DNA of 57,027 bases, taken from contig JAWAEB010000002.1 of the NCBI GenBank assembly GCA_038891515.1, positions 1-57,027 on the forward strand, in the 5' to 3' direction. A model generated the notes under the pieces. It ran no database searches. It was not told the DNA's origin and worked only from the letters and a program-made list of their open reading frames with translations. Position numbers and translations under genes: made by a program. This DNA is from HRBIN01 sp038891515 (lineage in GTDB: Archaea; Thermoproteota; Nitrososphaeria_A; Caldarchaeales; Caldarchaeaceae). Positions 8,304 to 16,782 of this stretch are shown here, in pieces (within the stretch, counting starts at the first letter, position 1; every line of letters begins with the position of its first letter).

Positions 8304-9311
8304 TCACATCCCCTGCTCCATGAGGTCCAGCTCTTCAAGCAAGTACCATGGCAGTGCAGCATACACATCCTCAATCATCACTCTAGGATGGAGTGGAGGA
8401 GTCATCTCCACCTCCTCTATTTTACGACTTATCAGCACCTCATACTCGGCGTGAAGCTGCCTATCCCTCTCCTCATCCCAGAGGCCACGGCTCTCCAGCC
8501 AACCTTTCAACCTAATTATAGGATCTCTCATCCTCCAGCCCTCCACCTCCTCCCTTGACCTATACCTGCTAGGATCGTCTGCTGTGGAATGTGGCGCCAA
8601 CCTATATGTGACCGCCTCAATCAGGGTAGGCCCACCGCCCGCCCTAGCCTTCTCGACAGCGTTCAGTGTTGCGCTGTAACAGGCTTTAACATCATTTCCA
8701 TCCACCTGCACACCTTCGAAGCCATAGAGCCTAGCCTTAACAGCGATAGACTCGGAAGCCGTCTGCCGGGATAGGGGCACCGAAATGGCATACTGGTTGT
8801 TTTGGCAGAGGAAGACCACTGGCGCTCTCATCACACCGGCCATGTTGAGCCCCTCACCAAAATCACCTTTGGATGTGGCTCCATCGCCAAAAATTGCCAG
8901 CACAACGGTATCGGCGCCAAGATACTTGGCTGCTAGGGCGAATCCCACCGAAGTACATAGATGGGCTGCCACAGGACCGGGTCCGGTTACAATCCCGTAT
9001 CGCCTGTCTCCGAAGAGGAGGACCTCATGACCCTTAAGAGGGTCGAGGGATGTTCCCAGCTGCCTAGCTATAAGCAGCTCCAGAGGCACCTTCCTAGCGA
9101 TGTAAGCTCCGGTTTCTCTATAGGTGGGGAATAACCAATCAGATTGCCTCAAGGCGTAAGTGCTTCCGACCGTCACAGCCTCCTGCCCCTCCGATGACGT
9201 GTATGCCGCAACCTTCCCCATTCTCTGCAGCCGGACCATCCAGTTGTCAAAAACCCTAGCGAGGACCATGTCCCTGTACATTCTGACGAGCGTGTTATCG
9301 TCCATCTGCAT
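8304..9311 (-). CDS. Thiamine-diphosphate-dependent 2-oxoacid dehydrogenase E1, alpha subunit
   Basis: 335 residues. The ThDP motif starts with GDGATSKGDF at about 142 and closes with CQNN at about 172, as in PdhA/BkdA alpha subunits. SRQTASESIA and the phosphorylation-loop region YRLAPHSTADDPSRYRS also fit. E1 alpha normally pairs with a beta subunit (and E2/E3) to decarboxylate pyruvate or branched-chain 2-oxoacids. No beta, E2 or E3 gene is in the window, so the partner must be elsewhere or the protein acts in another assembly. The neighbouring branched-chain-type importer makes a branched-chain 2-oxoacid substrate attractive but unproven. ATG at 9311 suits the TATA box; GTG at 9317 is possible. 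Confidence 0.85.
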   Translation of the reverse strand: MQMDDNTLVRMYRDMVLARVFDNWMVRLQRMGKVAAYTSSEGQEAVTVGSTYALRQSDWLFPTYRETGAYIARKVPLELLIARQLGTSLDPLKGHEVLLFGDRRYGIVTGPGPVAAHLCTSVGFALAAKYLGADTVVLAIFGDGATSKGDFGEGLNMAGVMRAPVVFLCQNNQYAISVPLSRQTASESIAVKARLYGFEGVQVDGNDVKACYSATLNAVEKARAGGGPTLIEAVTYRLAPHSTADDPSRYRSREEVEGWRMRDPIIRLKGWLESRGLWDEERDRQLHAEYEVLISRKIEEVEMTPPLHPRVMIEDVYAALPWYLLEELDLMEQGM

Positions 9312-9329
9312 CGTCACGTTTTCATAGAT

Positions 9330-9343
9330 TGGTTGATAAAAAA
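9330..9343. promoter_or_regulatory. AT-rich promoter core between E1 alpha and radical SAM genes
   Basis: GGTTGATAAAAAAG can be read as TATA on the minus strand (TTTTTTATC, about 26 bases from the 9311 start). On the plus strand GATAAAAAAG lies about 35 bases from the 9372 start. A single AT box may serve both genes. Confidence 0.35.
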
Positions 9344-9371
9344 GATGTGCGACGGTGCTTGGGAAAGATTT

Positions 9372-10655
9372 ATGACCGCCAAGACCGTATTATGGGATGG
9401 CAGGATGGGCTACTTCGCAGCCTTGGATGTCTGGTCCGCTCCCGAGATAAGGGATAGGCTGAGCTGGTATTATAATGTGTCCAACAATCTCAAACCCGCC
9501 AAATACCTAATCTGTAGACGCATAGCCGTGGGAGATAACATCCAAGGCTTGAGTGAGGGCGAGCTCTGGCAGCTTCATGATAGGGCATCCATTGAGTTTC
9601 ATAAAATCTACAGACAAATCAAGAACGGAACAATGGACCTGAAAGAACTCACCCCCACAAGACCCAACCTACTGGACCTTAAAGTGGCCCTAACCAAGCG
9701 GATGCTCACCCACTGCAACTTCTGCAGATGGAACTGCAGGGTTGACAGGACAGCGGGAACTAAGTTTGGCACATGCCAGCTGGACGACCGGTCACGGGTA
9801 TCAAGCTACTTCCATCATCGCGGGGAAGAACTTCCCATACGTGGGACAAAAGGCTCGGGAACCATATTCTTCACCTCCTGCAACCAAAGATGCGTTTTTT
9901 GCCAAAATTCAGACATATCACACGACAAAGATAATGGGATCGTTTTCACGCCACAGATGCTTGCTTGGACTATGTGGCAGCTTAGGATGGAGGGTTGCCA
10001 TAACATAAATTTGGTGGGAGGTGAGCCGACAATACACCTTCACACGATAGTGGAGGCAATAAGCCTGCTGAGGTTTTTCAAAGTTGTGGATGCGAAGGCT
10101 ATTGAGGCTAAGGCTGATCTGTACATCCTCTACGAAATGGAGATGAGCAACGCCTCCTACAAAGGCGAGTTCAACACTCCTATACTCTGGAACTCCAACA
10201 TGTACATGAGCAAGGAGACGATGAAGATTCTCAGGGAGCTGGTTGATATCTGGCTGCCCGACTTTAAATTCGGGAATAACCGCTGCGCAGTTTGGCTGGC
10301 TAGGACGCCGTGGTATTTCGAGACCGTCGCGGAAAACCATAAGCTCATTTATGATTGGGGCGAGGACATCGTGATAAGGCATCTGATCATGCCTGGGCAT
10401 GTGGAGTGTTGCACAAAGCCGGTCCTGAAATGGATAGCGGATAACATGCGATCTACACCGGTAAATGTTATGGACCAGTATCATCCAGACTGCTACTGCA
10501 ACCCCTCAGACCCACGTTTTGACAAACGCTACCTAGACATGGCCCGTTTCCCGTCGAGGGATGAGATACTAGAGTCATACAGATATGCTAGGGAGCTGGG
10601 CCTTAACTTTGAGGAGATAACGTTTGAAAGATCGTTACATGGACTGAGGTTATAG
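9372..10655 (+). CDS. PflA/PflX-like radical SAM protein
   Basis: 427 residues from the ATG at 9372 (in-frame TTG 9333 and ATG 9345 are alternatives). The radical SAM cluster is CNQRCVFC (C170, C174, C177). Upstream lies a second cysteine set, HCNFCRWNC plus GTC (C115, C118, C122, C135), the pattern seen before the SAM motif in the PflX/COG1313 group. GGEPT matches the SAM-binding GGE motif. PflA-type enzymes make glycyl radicals, but PflX-like archaeal members have no known substrate and no glycyl-radical enzyme is in the window. Divergent from the E1 alpha gene. Function beyond radical SAM chemistry is not assigned. Confidence 0.85.
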   Translation: MTAKTVLWDGRMGYFAALDVWSAPEIRDRLSWYYNVSNNLKPAKYLICRRIAVGDNIQGLSEGELWQLHDRASIEFHKIYRQIKNGTMDLKELTPTRPNLLDLKVALTKRMLTHCNFCRWNCRVDRTAGTKFGTCQLDDRSRVSSYFHHRGEELPIRGTKGSGTIFFTSCNQRCVFCQNSDISHDKDNGIVFTPQMLAWTMWQLRMEGCHNINLVGGEPTIHLHTIVEAISLLRFFKVVDAKAIEAKADLYILYEMEMSNASYKGEFNTPILWNSNMYMSKETMKILRELVDIWLPDFKFGNNRCAVWLARTPWYFETVAENHKLIYDWGEDIVIRHLIMPGHVECCTKPVLKWIADNMRSTPVNVMDQYHPDCYCNPSDPRFDKRYLDMARFPSRDEILESYRYARELGLNFEEITFERSLHGLRL

Positions 10656-11071
10656 ACTCACCTGACGATGTGTGAGGCGCTGCAAACTTTGCACCCACTT
10701 TCAATCCCTAATAGGCCAGCTAACGCCAAGACAGTCCTAGCGGCCCCAACTAGACAGCTCTGTTGGGGCATATGTAGGTGAGGAAAGGCAATGTGAGGAT
10801 GATCCCCATCACTGTTGATGTTTAGGGTATGGAGAAAGGTGGATACTGCTCTCACGCATCTCTAGTGGTGGGGGTGACTAACGAGGTAAGCCTATGAAGA
10901 AGCCGACGGGGCCCAGCGTTGTTGGTTAAGATTTCTGGGCCTCTCACCAGTAGGTAGGCGAAATAGGCTACGTCCATCACAGCAAGTGAGAACGTTGAAA
11001 CGGTCTCGGGTCACCGCCATATCTGAGACACTGAGCTAACCCACTATATCTGGCAGAGCTAGGCGGTATAA
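10656..11071 (-). other. Non-coding or decayed stretch with broken minus-strand reading frames
   Basis: No intact gene. On the minus strand one frame reads MDVAYFAYLLVRGPEILTNN from 10978. After it stops, an overlapping shifted frame from a GTG at 10855 gives 65 residues ending SGCKVCSASHIVR at 10658. The second part has a hydrophobic run and two cysteines. This could be a frameshifted gene, but I do not recognise a family and there are no homologues to test against. The rest shows nothing clear. Confidence 0.25.
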
Positions 11072-11080
11072 CTTATATTG
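11072..11080 (+). promoter_or_regulatory. TATA box of the decarboxylating dehydrogenase-thrB operon
   Basis: CTTATATTG is centred about 30 bases upstream of the ATG at 11106. Confidence 0.5.
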
Positions 11081-11105
11081 GTCAACACTGCCAGCGGCTC
11101 GGGAT

Positions 11106-12119
11106 ATGTATCGTATTAGTGTGATTGAAGGTGATGGGATAGGACCCCACATAGTCGGCCTCACGGTGGGGGTTCTTCGTGACTTGGGGGATAAGTATGG
11201 TTTTGGCATGGAGTTTGTAGGTGCCAATGCCGGTGATAGGGTGAAAGAGCTGGTGGGCGAGGCCCTACCTAAGGAATCTCTGGAGAAAATCATGGGATCG
11301 GATGCGTGTCTGAAGGGCCCGGTGGGTGAGACGGCCCGCGATGTTATAGTCTTCCTTAGGCAGAGACTAGATCTCTACGCCAACATAAGACCTTTCAAAA
11401 CATATCTGGGTGTCAGGAGCCGCTGGTCTAATGTGGACTTCGTGATAGTGAGGGAGAACACCGAGGATGTTTACCGGTCTGTGGAGGATGTGGGCCCTGA
11501 TCATGGTGTGGCCATACTTATAATCACTAGGAGGGCGACGGAGCGTATAGCCCGGACAGCTATGGATATGGCTCGGACAAGGAGGAGAAGAGTTACGGTT
11601 ATACACAAAGGCAACGTCGTCCGCTCATACAAGTTTTTTAGGGATGTGTGCTACGCTGTTGCCGATGGTTATCCAGATGTGAGGGTTGATGAAATGTATG
11701 TTGATAACGCAGCGTACCAGATGATACTTAATCCCCAAGGTTTTGACATTATTCTCACACCCAACATGTTCGGCGACATACTCAGCGATGAGGCCGCCGG
11801 CGTTGTTGGGACAATCGGTGTATCCGGTTCAGCTAACATAGGTGAGAGATACGGTCTCTTTGAGCCAGTCCACGGCTCAGCCCCCACCCTCAACCCCGAG
11901 GAGGCCAACCCTACAGCCCAGCTGACAGCTGCTAAGATGATGCTGGAGTGGCTGGCCATGGTGAAGAATGATAAACGGGTGCTGCAGGCCGCCGCCTCCT
12001 TGGGGAAGGCCCTTGAGAATGTTCTCAACTCTGGGAGGGTGCTCACGCCGGACTTGGGCGGCTCGGCTAGAGCCTCAGACTTCGTCAGGGCAGTCCGGGA
12101 AAACTTGTCCAGTCCGTGA
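11106..12119 (+). CDS. Isocitrate/3-isopropylmalate-type decarboxylating dehydrogenase
   Basis: 337 residues, normal for the family. The N-terminus VIEGDGIGPHIV, the substrate arginine region LRQRLDLYANIRP, IVRENTEDVY, VDNAAYQM and the metal/cofactor signature NMFGDILSDEAAG are all present. These enzymes oxidise and decarboxylate a 2-hydroxyacid with NAD(P) and Mg2+. LRQRLDLYANIRP resembles isopropylmalate or homoisocitrate dehydrogenases, while RENTED is shared with archaeal isocitrate dehydrogenases, so leucine or lysine synthesis or the TCA cycle remain open. It is coupled to homoserine kinase, which hints at amino-acid biosynthesis. Confidence 0.8.
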   Translation: MYRISVIEGDGIGPHIVGLTVGVLRDLGDKYGFGMEFVGANAGDRVKELVGEALPKESLEKIMGSDACLKGPVGETARDVIVFLRQRLDLYANIRPFKTYLGVRSRWSNVDFVIVRENTEDVYRSVEDVGPDHGVAILIITRRATERIARTAMDMARTRRRRVTVIHKGNVVRSYKFFRDVCYAVADGYPDVRVDEMYVDNAAYQMILNPQGFDIILTPNMFGDILSDEAAGVVGTIGVSGSANIGERYGLFEPVHGSAPTLNPEEANPTAQLTAAKMMLEWLAMVKNDKRVLQAAASLGKALENVLNSGRVLTPDLGGSARASDFVRAVRENLSSP

Positions 12120-12124
12120 TAGAT

Positions 12125-13102
12125 ATGTCCGTTAGGGTGCGGGTACCCGCCAGCTCAGCCAACCTAGGGCCTGGCTACGATGTCTTCTCCGTAGCCTTGG
12201 ACAACCCACACCTCACGGTTGAGGCTGAAAAAATCACACTGTCAGAAGTGAAAGTCACCAACACGGGCGAATACGCATCGGAGGTGATCAATGACCCGGA
12301 AAAGCACGCTGGAGCACGTGCAGCCAAGAAGCTCCTTTCCGAGAAAAAGCCAAACCAAGGGATCCACCTCAAGATAGACGTGGCCATCCCACCTAGAAAA
12401 GGGCTCGGCCTCAGTGGGGCTGAGGCTGCGGGAGCGGTGTATGCGGTCAACCATCTTCTTCATCTCGGGCTGAGCCCGGAAGAGCTGGTGCACTACGCTG
12501 CCACAGCCGAGCCGGGAGGTCATCTGGACAATGTGGCTGCTTCACTGCTGGGCGGCTTCACAATTTCTATCCACGACTCATTACTGGACCGCACTGTAGT
12601 AAAGTGTATCAAGCCGCCCGAGGGCCTCGGACTTGTGGTGGTTGTGCCAGACATATCGAAGACATCCACCGAGGATGCTAGGAGGGCTGTTCCGGAGGTC
12701 TTGGGAAGAAATAAGCATGTAGAGATCGTTGGCCGGGCTTCCCTTGCAGCCGTGGGAATATCCACCTCAGACATTGAACTCGTGTTAAGCAGTGTCCTCT
12801 ACGATCCGTATGTGGAGCTTGCTCGGGCTGATGCAGGCGTATACGGACATGGAGTTGATGGAAGAGCTCTAGTAGGCGAGAAGCTTGAGCTATTCAGGCG
12901 TTATCACGTGGTCGAGACGATAAGTGGCGCAGGCCCCTCCCGTCTCCTCTGGTTTAAGATCTCTGAGAACCGTGGCAAGGAAGGAGAGAGACCAGTTGAC
13001 AGAGCTGTAGAACTGGTTAGCGACAATCTCCTCTCGGCCGGACATAGGGTTTGGAGAATATTTCATACAGGACCAAGCGCTTCAGGGTGTCAGATTTATT
13101 AA
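12125..13102 (+). CDS. thrB: Homoserine kinase (GHMP family)
   Basis: 325 residues. The N-terminus RVRVPASSANLGPGYDVFSV is the classic ThrB opening, the GHMP ATP loop PPRKGLGLSGAEAAG is at about 89-103, and the C-terminal SGAGPS glycine-rich motif follows. It phosphorylates homoserine in threonine synthesis in the cytosol. The ATG at 12125 is five bases after the upstream stop; a GTG at 12116 overlapping that stop is an alternative. The tight spacing implies co-transcription with the dehydrogenase. Confidence 0.85.
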   Translation: MSVRVRVPASSANLGPGYDVFSVALDNPHLTVEAEKITLSEVKVTNTGEYASEVINDPEKHAGARAAKKLLSEKKPNQGIHLKIDVAIPPRKGLGLSGAEAAGAVYAVNHLLHLGLSPEELVHYAATAEPGGHLDNVAASLLGGFTISIHDSLLDRTVVKCIKPPEGLGLVVVVPDISKTSTEDARRAVPEVLGRNKHVEIVGRASLAAVGISTSDIELVLSSVLYDPYVELARADAGVYGHGVDGRALVGEKLELFRRYHVVETISGAGPSRLLWFKISENRGKEGERPVDRAVELVSDNLLSAGHRVWRIFHTGPSASGCQIY

Positions 13103-13104
13103 AA
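13094..13104 (+). promoter_or_regulatory. TATA box of the ferritin-like/VIT1 gene
   Basis: TTTATTAAAAA is centred about 30 bases before the ATG at 13130. It overlaps the last codons of thrB, so the downstream gene probably has its own message. Confidence 0.45.
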
Positions 13105-13129
13105 ACGATCAGTAGAGTCAACTCATAAG

Positions 13130-14008
13130 ATGACGGATTTCGTCAGATACGTCGAGGACGAGTATAGGGACTACGTGACCTACAGGGAGTTGGCTAAGAG
13201 GGAAAGAAACAAGGGGCGGAAAATGGTTCTTGAACAGCTTGCCGCTGTTGAGTATGAACATTACAAATTTTGGGACGCCTATACGGGCCGACATGAACAA
13301 CACACACCCCGGGCCCTCATCAATCTTCTCGTAATTGTGAGGAAGATACTTGGACTCACATTCACTATAAAGCTTCTGGAACGTCATGAGGAACAGACAA
13401 TAAACTCCTATAGGGATTTCGCGTCACACCTCAGCGGTGATGAACGGTTAAAGGTGGAGGCGATAATACAGGAGGAGTTGGAGCATGAGAAGACTCTTCT
13501 TTCACAGATCGACGAGACTGTGGTGAGGTATCTGGGCTTTGTGGCGCTTGGATTGGCTGATGCCATAATCGAGATAACCGGAGTCCATGCCGGATTTCTA
13601 GGTGTGACAAGCTCTACACTCATAGCGGGGATAGCTGGCCTCGTAGTAGGCTTCGCAGCCGCCATCTCTATGGCGTCAGCTGCCTATCTGCAGGCCAAGC
13701 ATGGCAGGTCACGCAACCCTCTAGAGTCTGCCTTGGTGACTGGTGGGGCATACCTTCTAACGGTCACGGTCCTAGCCCTACCGTACTTTATGGTGGCTGA
13801 TATGCTGCTGGCTTTCACAGCCTCAGTGAGCTTAGCCGTAGCTATGATGACAATGTTCACCTTCTATGGAGCAGTCATATCTGAAAAGAAATTCCTCATG
13901 GAGTTCCTACTGAGTCTGGGGCTTGTGATGGGAACGGCGCTGGGAACGTACCTGTTCGGCGATTTTTTGGGATCTGTGTTCGGCATAAAACAGCACAGAT
14001 TCTTCTAA
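13130..14008 (+). CDS. Ferritin-like domain fused to VIT1/CCC1-type iron-manganese transporter
   Basis: 292 residues. Residues 1-135 form a rubrerythrin/ferritin-like four-helix domain with repeated E-x-x-H/Y metal motifs (EYEH near 42, ERHEEQT near 85, EELEHEK near 116). Residues ~137-290 carry five membrane helices of the VIT1/CCC1 (DUF125) family, including GLADAIIEITGVHAGF and SMASAAYLQ. Membrane-bound ferritin-like proteins of this type (MbfA-like) export or detoxify iron; iron or manganese handling at the membrane is the inferred role. Its stop faces the HAD gene two bases away. With the Nramp importer at 34.5 kb, it adds to metal homeostasis functions in the window. Confidence 0.8.
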   Translation: MTDFVRYVEDEYRDYVTYRELAKRERNKGRKMVLEQLAAVEYEHYKFWDAYTGRHEQHTPRALINLLVIVRKILGLTFTIKLLERHEEQTINSYRDFASHLSGDERLKVEAIIQEELEHEKTLLSQIDETVVRYLGFVALGLADAIIEITGVHAGFLGVTSSTLIAGIAGLVVGFAAAISMASAAYLQAKHGRSRNPLESALVTGGAYLLTVTVLALPYFMVADMLLAFTASVSLAVAMMTMFTFYGAVISEKKFLMEFLLSLGLVMGTALGTYLFGDFLGSVFGIKQHRFF

Positions 14009-14010
14009 CG

Positions 14011-15153
14011 CTATCCACCTCTCAAGTGGTGCAACACTCGTGGGAGGACGTTGACCGATGGTATCGCGAGGTCCGCACCCCTCTCGAGGAACAGGTCCAG
14101 CATATCTAGTCTCTTAACACCTGAGAAGACGCCTGCGAATGAATACCTCCCATCGAGACTGTTTGTCTTCTCCCACATGAGAAGGTCTTCCATCGAGTTA
14201 CCCACGTATAGGATGCTACCGTTTACACCTAGGTGGGACGACGCCTCCTGTAGGGGCCATGGACTGGGTTTCTCATATCTACTCCTGTCCTCAGGGTTAG
14301 CTGCTACGATGTCGCCTATGAACACACATGCACTCTTCTCAAAATAGTCTAAAAGGCTGCCTAAAGTTTTGTATGTCTCCCAGGAGCCTCTTCCCGTTGA
14401 TAGACCAAGCTTTCCAACAGAATCCCGCAGACTTCTCAGAGTATCCTCACTAACCAGCAGCTTCTCCTCCTCAATCCTACCCTGATAGTTGAAGAACGGA
14501 GGGAATCCCCTTACCGCCCTAATGTTCCCTGAGCCAAAATATACCTCATCGAACACCGTCACGACTAGGCTCTCGCCGAATCTCCCCGGATATCTCAAGA
14601 CCCGAGCCACCTCACTAGATATGCTGGCCAGCTGGTAGGGCATAACTTTGGTCAGCACCTCATGGGATGGCAGGGCCGTTGCCTCCAGCTGTCCCAGCAT
14701 GATATCGAGCTCTCCCACCCAGTCCCGTAGAATGACTAAAATATCCTCATCACGCACGGTGTCCTCCTCCAGTTGCTGGAATTTCCCACCCCTCACCCTG
14801 TCCAGTCTGGACTGGGTTTCCGCCAGCCTTTCAGAGGCTATCCTCGCAGTTAGGGCTGTGGCTAGAAGATAGGTTGTGTCCCAGTCGTTGTTGAAGCTTC
14901 CTATGCTCCTCACTGTGTATATGAGTTCGGTTGATATGATGCTGGGGTCAATCCGGACACCAGTGAGCATTCCAACAATCTTGGAGACAGCCTCTCTTAT
15001 CGCCTCATCGTAGGATGTGCTCTCATCGATAAGAACACCATCACAGTCAAAGACAATGCCCCCAATCTCCGATAGCATCTCAACAGAGTCATACCTAACA
15101 TACGAAACACTGCCGCCTGTCCGCAGCTCGAAATAATCCCTGGCTCTAGGCAT
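14011..15153 (-). CDS. HAD-superfamily phosphatase, subfamily IA-like
   Basis: 380 residues, longer than a typical HAD IA enzyme. Motif I DCDGVL is at 36-41 (nucleophile and acid/base Asp), the lysine motif appears in KPSPWPL, and acidic motif IV in YVGNSMEDLLM. A long helical cap (about 60-190) explains the extra length. The KPSPWPL segment resembles the TIGR01548-type HAD group, whose substrate is not established. Substrate here is unknown. Divergent from the PLD gene and convergent with the VIT1 gene. Confidence 0.75.
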   Translation of the reverse strand: MPRARDYFELRTGGSVSYVRYDSVEMLSEIGGIVFDCDGVLIDESTSYDEAIREAVSKIVGMLTGVRIDPSIISTELIYTVRSIGSFNNDWDTTYLLATALTARIASERLAETQSRLDRVRGGKFQQLEEDTVRDEDILVILRDWVGELDIMLGQLEATALPSHEVLTKVMPYQLASISSEVARVLRYPGRFGESLVVTVFDEVYFGSGNIRAVRGFPPFFNYQGRIEEEKLLVSEDTLRSLRDSVGKLGLSTGRGSWETYKTLGSLLDYFEKSACVFIGDIVAANPEDRSRYEKPSPWPLQEASSHLGVNGSILYVGNSMEDLLMWEKTNSLDGRYSFAGVFSGVKRLDMLDLFLERGADLAIPSVNVLPRVLHHLRGG

Positions 15154-15179
15154 CTTCGGAGAGATGTTGTGGCGAGAGG

Positions 15180-15190
15180 TATTTTAGTTA
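15180..15190. promoter_or_regulatory. Shared AT box between HAD and PLD genes
   Basis: TATTTTAGTTA lies about 27 bases from the plus ATG at 15211 and about 31 bases from the minus ATG at 15153. Read on either strand it looks like a weak TATA box, and no second AT-rich element is present in the 57-base gap. Confidence 0.4.
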
Positions 15191-15210
15191 TCCTCACTAA
15201 TACATTTAAC

Positions 15211-15849
15211 ATGAAGGGGCTTCTATGGCTCGTTGGAGGCGCTGTACTCGGAGGATTGCTGGTTTCCCTCATACTCCAACCCGGCCCACAACCACCACCG
15301 CCGGTCGTCACCATGACCTTCACCACTAGAGAATCCACGACCATAACCTCAACCCTCACCACTATTACAACAGAATACCACACAACCACAGTCTTCCAAG
15401 GACCGGCGAGAGTGTCAGATATCTGCTTCTCAAGGGTAAGCACATGCGACATCCTCTTGGTGAAACTGATAGACGCGGCTAAGAGCCGGGTTCATGTAGC
15501 GGTCTACAGCTTCACGAATGATGTGATAGCTGATGCGCTGATTAGGGCAAGGATGAGGGGGGTGGAGGTCTTGGTGGTTATGGATGCGGAGCAGGCAGCT
15601 GGTAGGGGCTCGGAGTATCCTGGGCTTAAAGCTACGGGTGTGGAGGTGAGGCTTGACGGTAATCCATATTTAATGCACCACAAGTTCATGGTGGTGGACG
15701 ATTCGATCGTGGTGACAGGCAGCTACAATTGGTCGGCTGCGGCTGAGGAGAGGAATGACGAAAACCTTGTGGTCATTGTCTGGGAAGAAGCTAACCGACT
15801 TTTTGAAACGGAGTTCCAGAGAGTTTGGAGTCAAGCCTTCTCCGGGTAA
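15211..15849 (+). CDS. Membrane-anchored phospholipase D-like nuclease (single HKD motif)
   Basis: 212 residues. An N-terminal signal anchor (residues 3-23) is followed by a proline stretch and a Thr/Ser-rich linker (about 34-62), then a PLDc_2 domain with one HKD motif (HHKFMVVDD) and the following GSYNWS. The size and single motif match secreted Nuc-type endonucleases, which dimerise to form the active site. Location is inferred to be outside the cell, tethered. The ATG at 15211 was chosen because it is 27 bases from the AT box; an in-frame GTG at 15169 would precede that box. CutA follows after 31 bases. Confidence 0.8.
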   Translation: MKGLLWLVGGAVLGGLLVSLILQPGPQPPPPVVTMTFTTRESTTITSTLTTITTEYHTTTVFQGPARVSDICFSRVSTCDILLVKLIDAAKSRVHVAVYSFTNDVIADALIRARMRGVEVLVVMDAEQAAGRGSEYPGLKATGVEVRLDGNPYLMHHKFMVVDDSIVVTGSYNWSAAAEERNDENLVVIVWEEANRLFETEFQRVWSQAFSG

Positions 15850-15880
15850 CACATATCTCGGTGGGTGGCCTACTCTAGCC

Positions 15881-16210
15881 ATGATGACGTTGCTATTGGT
15901 TACATACCCATCAGACAAGGACTACATGGGCTGGTCTAGGAGCTTGGTGGAGAGGGGGTTAGCTGCAAGTGTAAATGTAATCAATATAAAATCTACATAT
16001 TTCTGGGAATCTCAGGTCCAGACGGGGGACGAGGTTCTGCTAATCATCAAGTCTGACCGAAGGGTTTCTCAAAACTTGAAGGATGTGGTGTTGGCCGAGC
16101 ATCCCTATAAAGTTCCATGTATTGTGGAGCTCAGCCCTATAGACGTTAACAGCTCTTATCTGGAGTGGGTGGCTGCTGTGACGCTTGGAAGGAGGCTGGA
16201 CGGACTATGA
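15881..16210 (+). CDS. cutA: CutA1-like divalent cation tolerance protein
   Basis: 109 residues, the usual CutA length. LLLVTYPSDKD, RSLVERGLAASVNVINIKST, YFWESQVQTGDEVLLIIKS and LAEHPYKVPCIVEL match the trimeric CutA1 fold in order. CutA1 is linked to copper and other divalent metal tolerance, with unclear mechanism. ACATATCTC at about 15851 is a possible TATA box 25-28 bases upstream; the frame is also open upstream through the PLD gene, but without similarity. The stop overlaps the next ATG (ATGA). Confidence 0.85.
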   Translation: MMTLLLVTYPSDKDYMGWSRSLVERGLAASVNVINIKSTYFWESQVQTGDEVLLIIKSDRRVSQNLKDVVLAEHPYKVPCIVELSPIDVNSSYLEWVAAVTLGRRLDGL

Positions 16211-16782
16211 AGCGGCAGAGATACCTGATCTATGTCTCCAACAGTGGCTTCAAACCATTAGATAGGAAGACGCTTCAGAGCCAGTTTAGAGTTTGCTCAC
16301 CCCACTCACTGAGGTTGATAGACGTTAGAGTTGGCAGTAGGCACATTGAGTTTGACGTTCTGGCAGATGTTGACGCCTTGAACTGGGCTGTACGGTATCT
16401 CGACAACATTTTCGGAGTAAACGAAGTGAGAGAGGTTGTAAGAGCTGATGAGAACATGATACCTGAAGAGATTGTCGGGGCAGCCGTCCGGCTGTTCAAT
16501 AGTGAGAAGTTTTGGGAGGCCCATGAGTTATTGGAGGGGTTATGGCGTAGACTTGCGGGAAGGGAGAAGGAGGTCATTCACGCAGTAATTTTGATGGCAG
16601 CAGCACATGTGCACCTACAGAAGGATGAGCGGGAGGTCTTCACATCTATGATTTTAAGGGCTAAAGAGACACTAAGCGCTTTTGAAGGAGTCGTCTTCGG
16701 CCTTGAGGTAAACTCTCTTAGGAGAGGATGTGACAGCGCTGTATGCGGACTCAACATCAAGCTAGAAACAGTAGTCACCTGA
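16207..16782 (+). CDS. DUF309-domain protein
   Basis: 191 residues, translationally coupled to cutA by an ATGA overlap. The C-terminal half has the DUF309 signature: LFNSEKFWEAHELLEGLWRR near residue 100, then EVIHAVILMAAAHVHLQKD. DUF309 proteins are all-helical and of unknown function. The N-terminal ~85 residues form a separate alpha/beta segment of unknown family. The last 21 bases overlap the 3' end of the V4R gene on the other strand. Confidence 0.75.
   Translation: MKRQRYLIYVSNSGFKPLDRKTLQSQFRVCSPHSLRLIDVRVGSRHIEFDVLADVDALNWAVRYLDNIFGVNEVREVVRADENMIPEEIVGAAVRLFNSEKFWEAHELLEGLWRRLAGREKEVIHAVILMAAAHVHLQKDEREVFTSMILRAKETLSAFEGVVFGLEVNSLRRGCDSAVCGLNIKLETVVT

Noticed and set aside
10778..10790. 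GTGAGGAAAGGCA resembles the conserved GAGGAAAG segment of RNase P RNA.
   Set aside because: The other universal regions (for example the ACAGA...GGCTTA segment) are absent and the flanks do not pair as required.
15211..15849. Phospholipase D with defence role (PLD nucleases occur in defence islands).
   Set aside because: It has an N-terminal anchor and exported linker, and its neighbours (cutA, DUF309) do not suggest a defence island.
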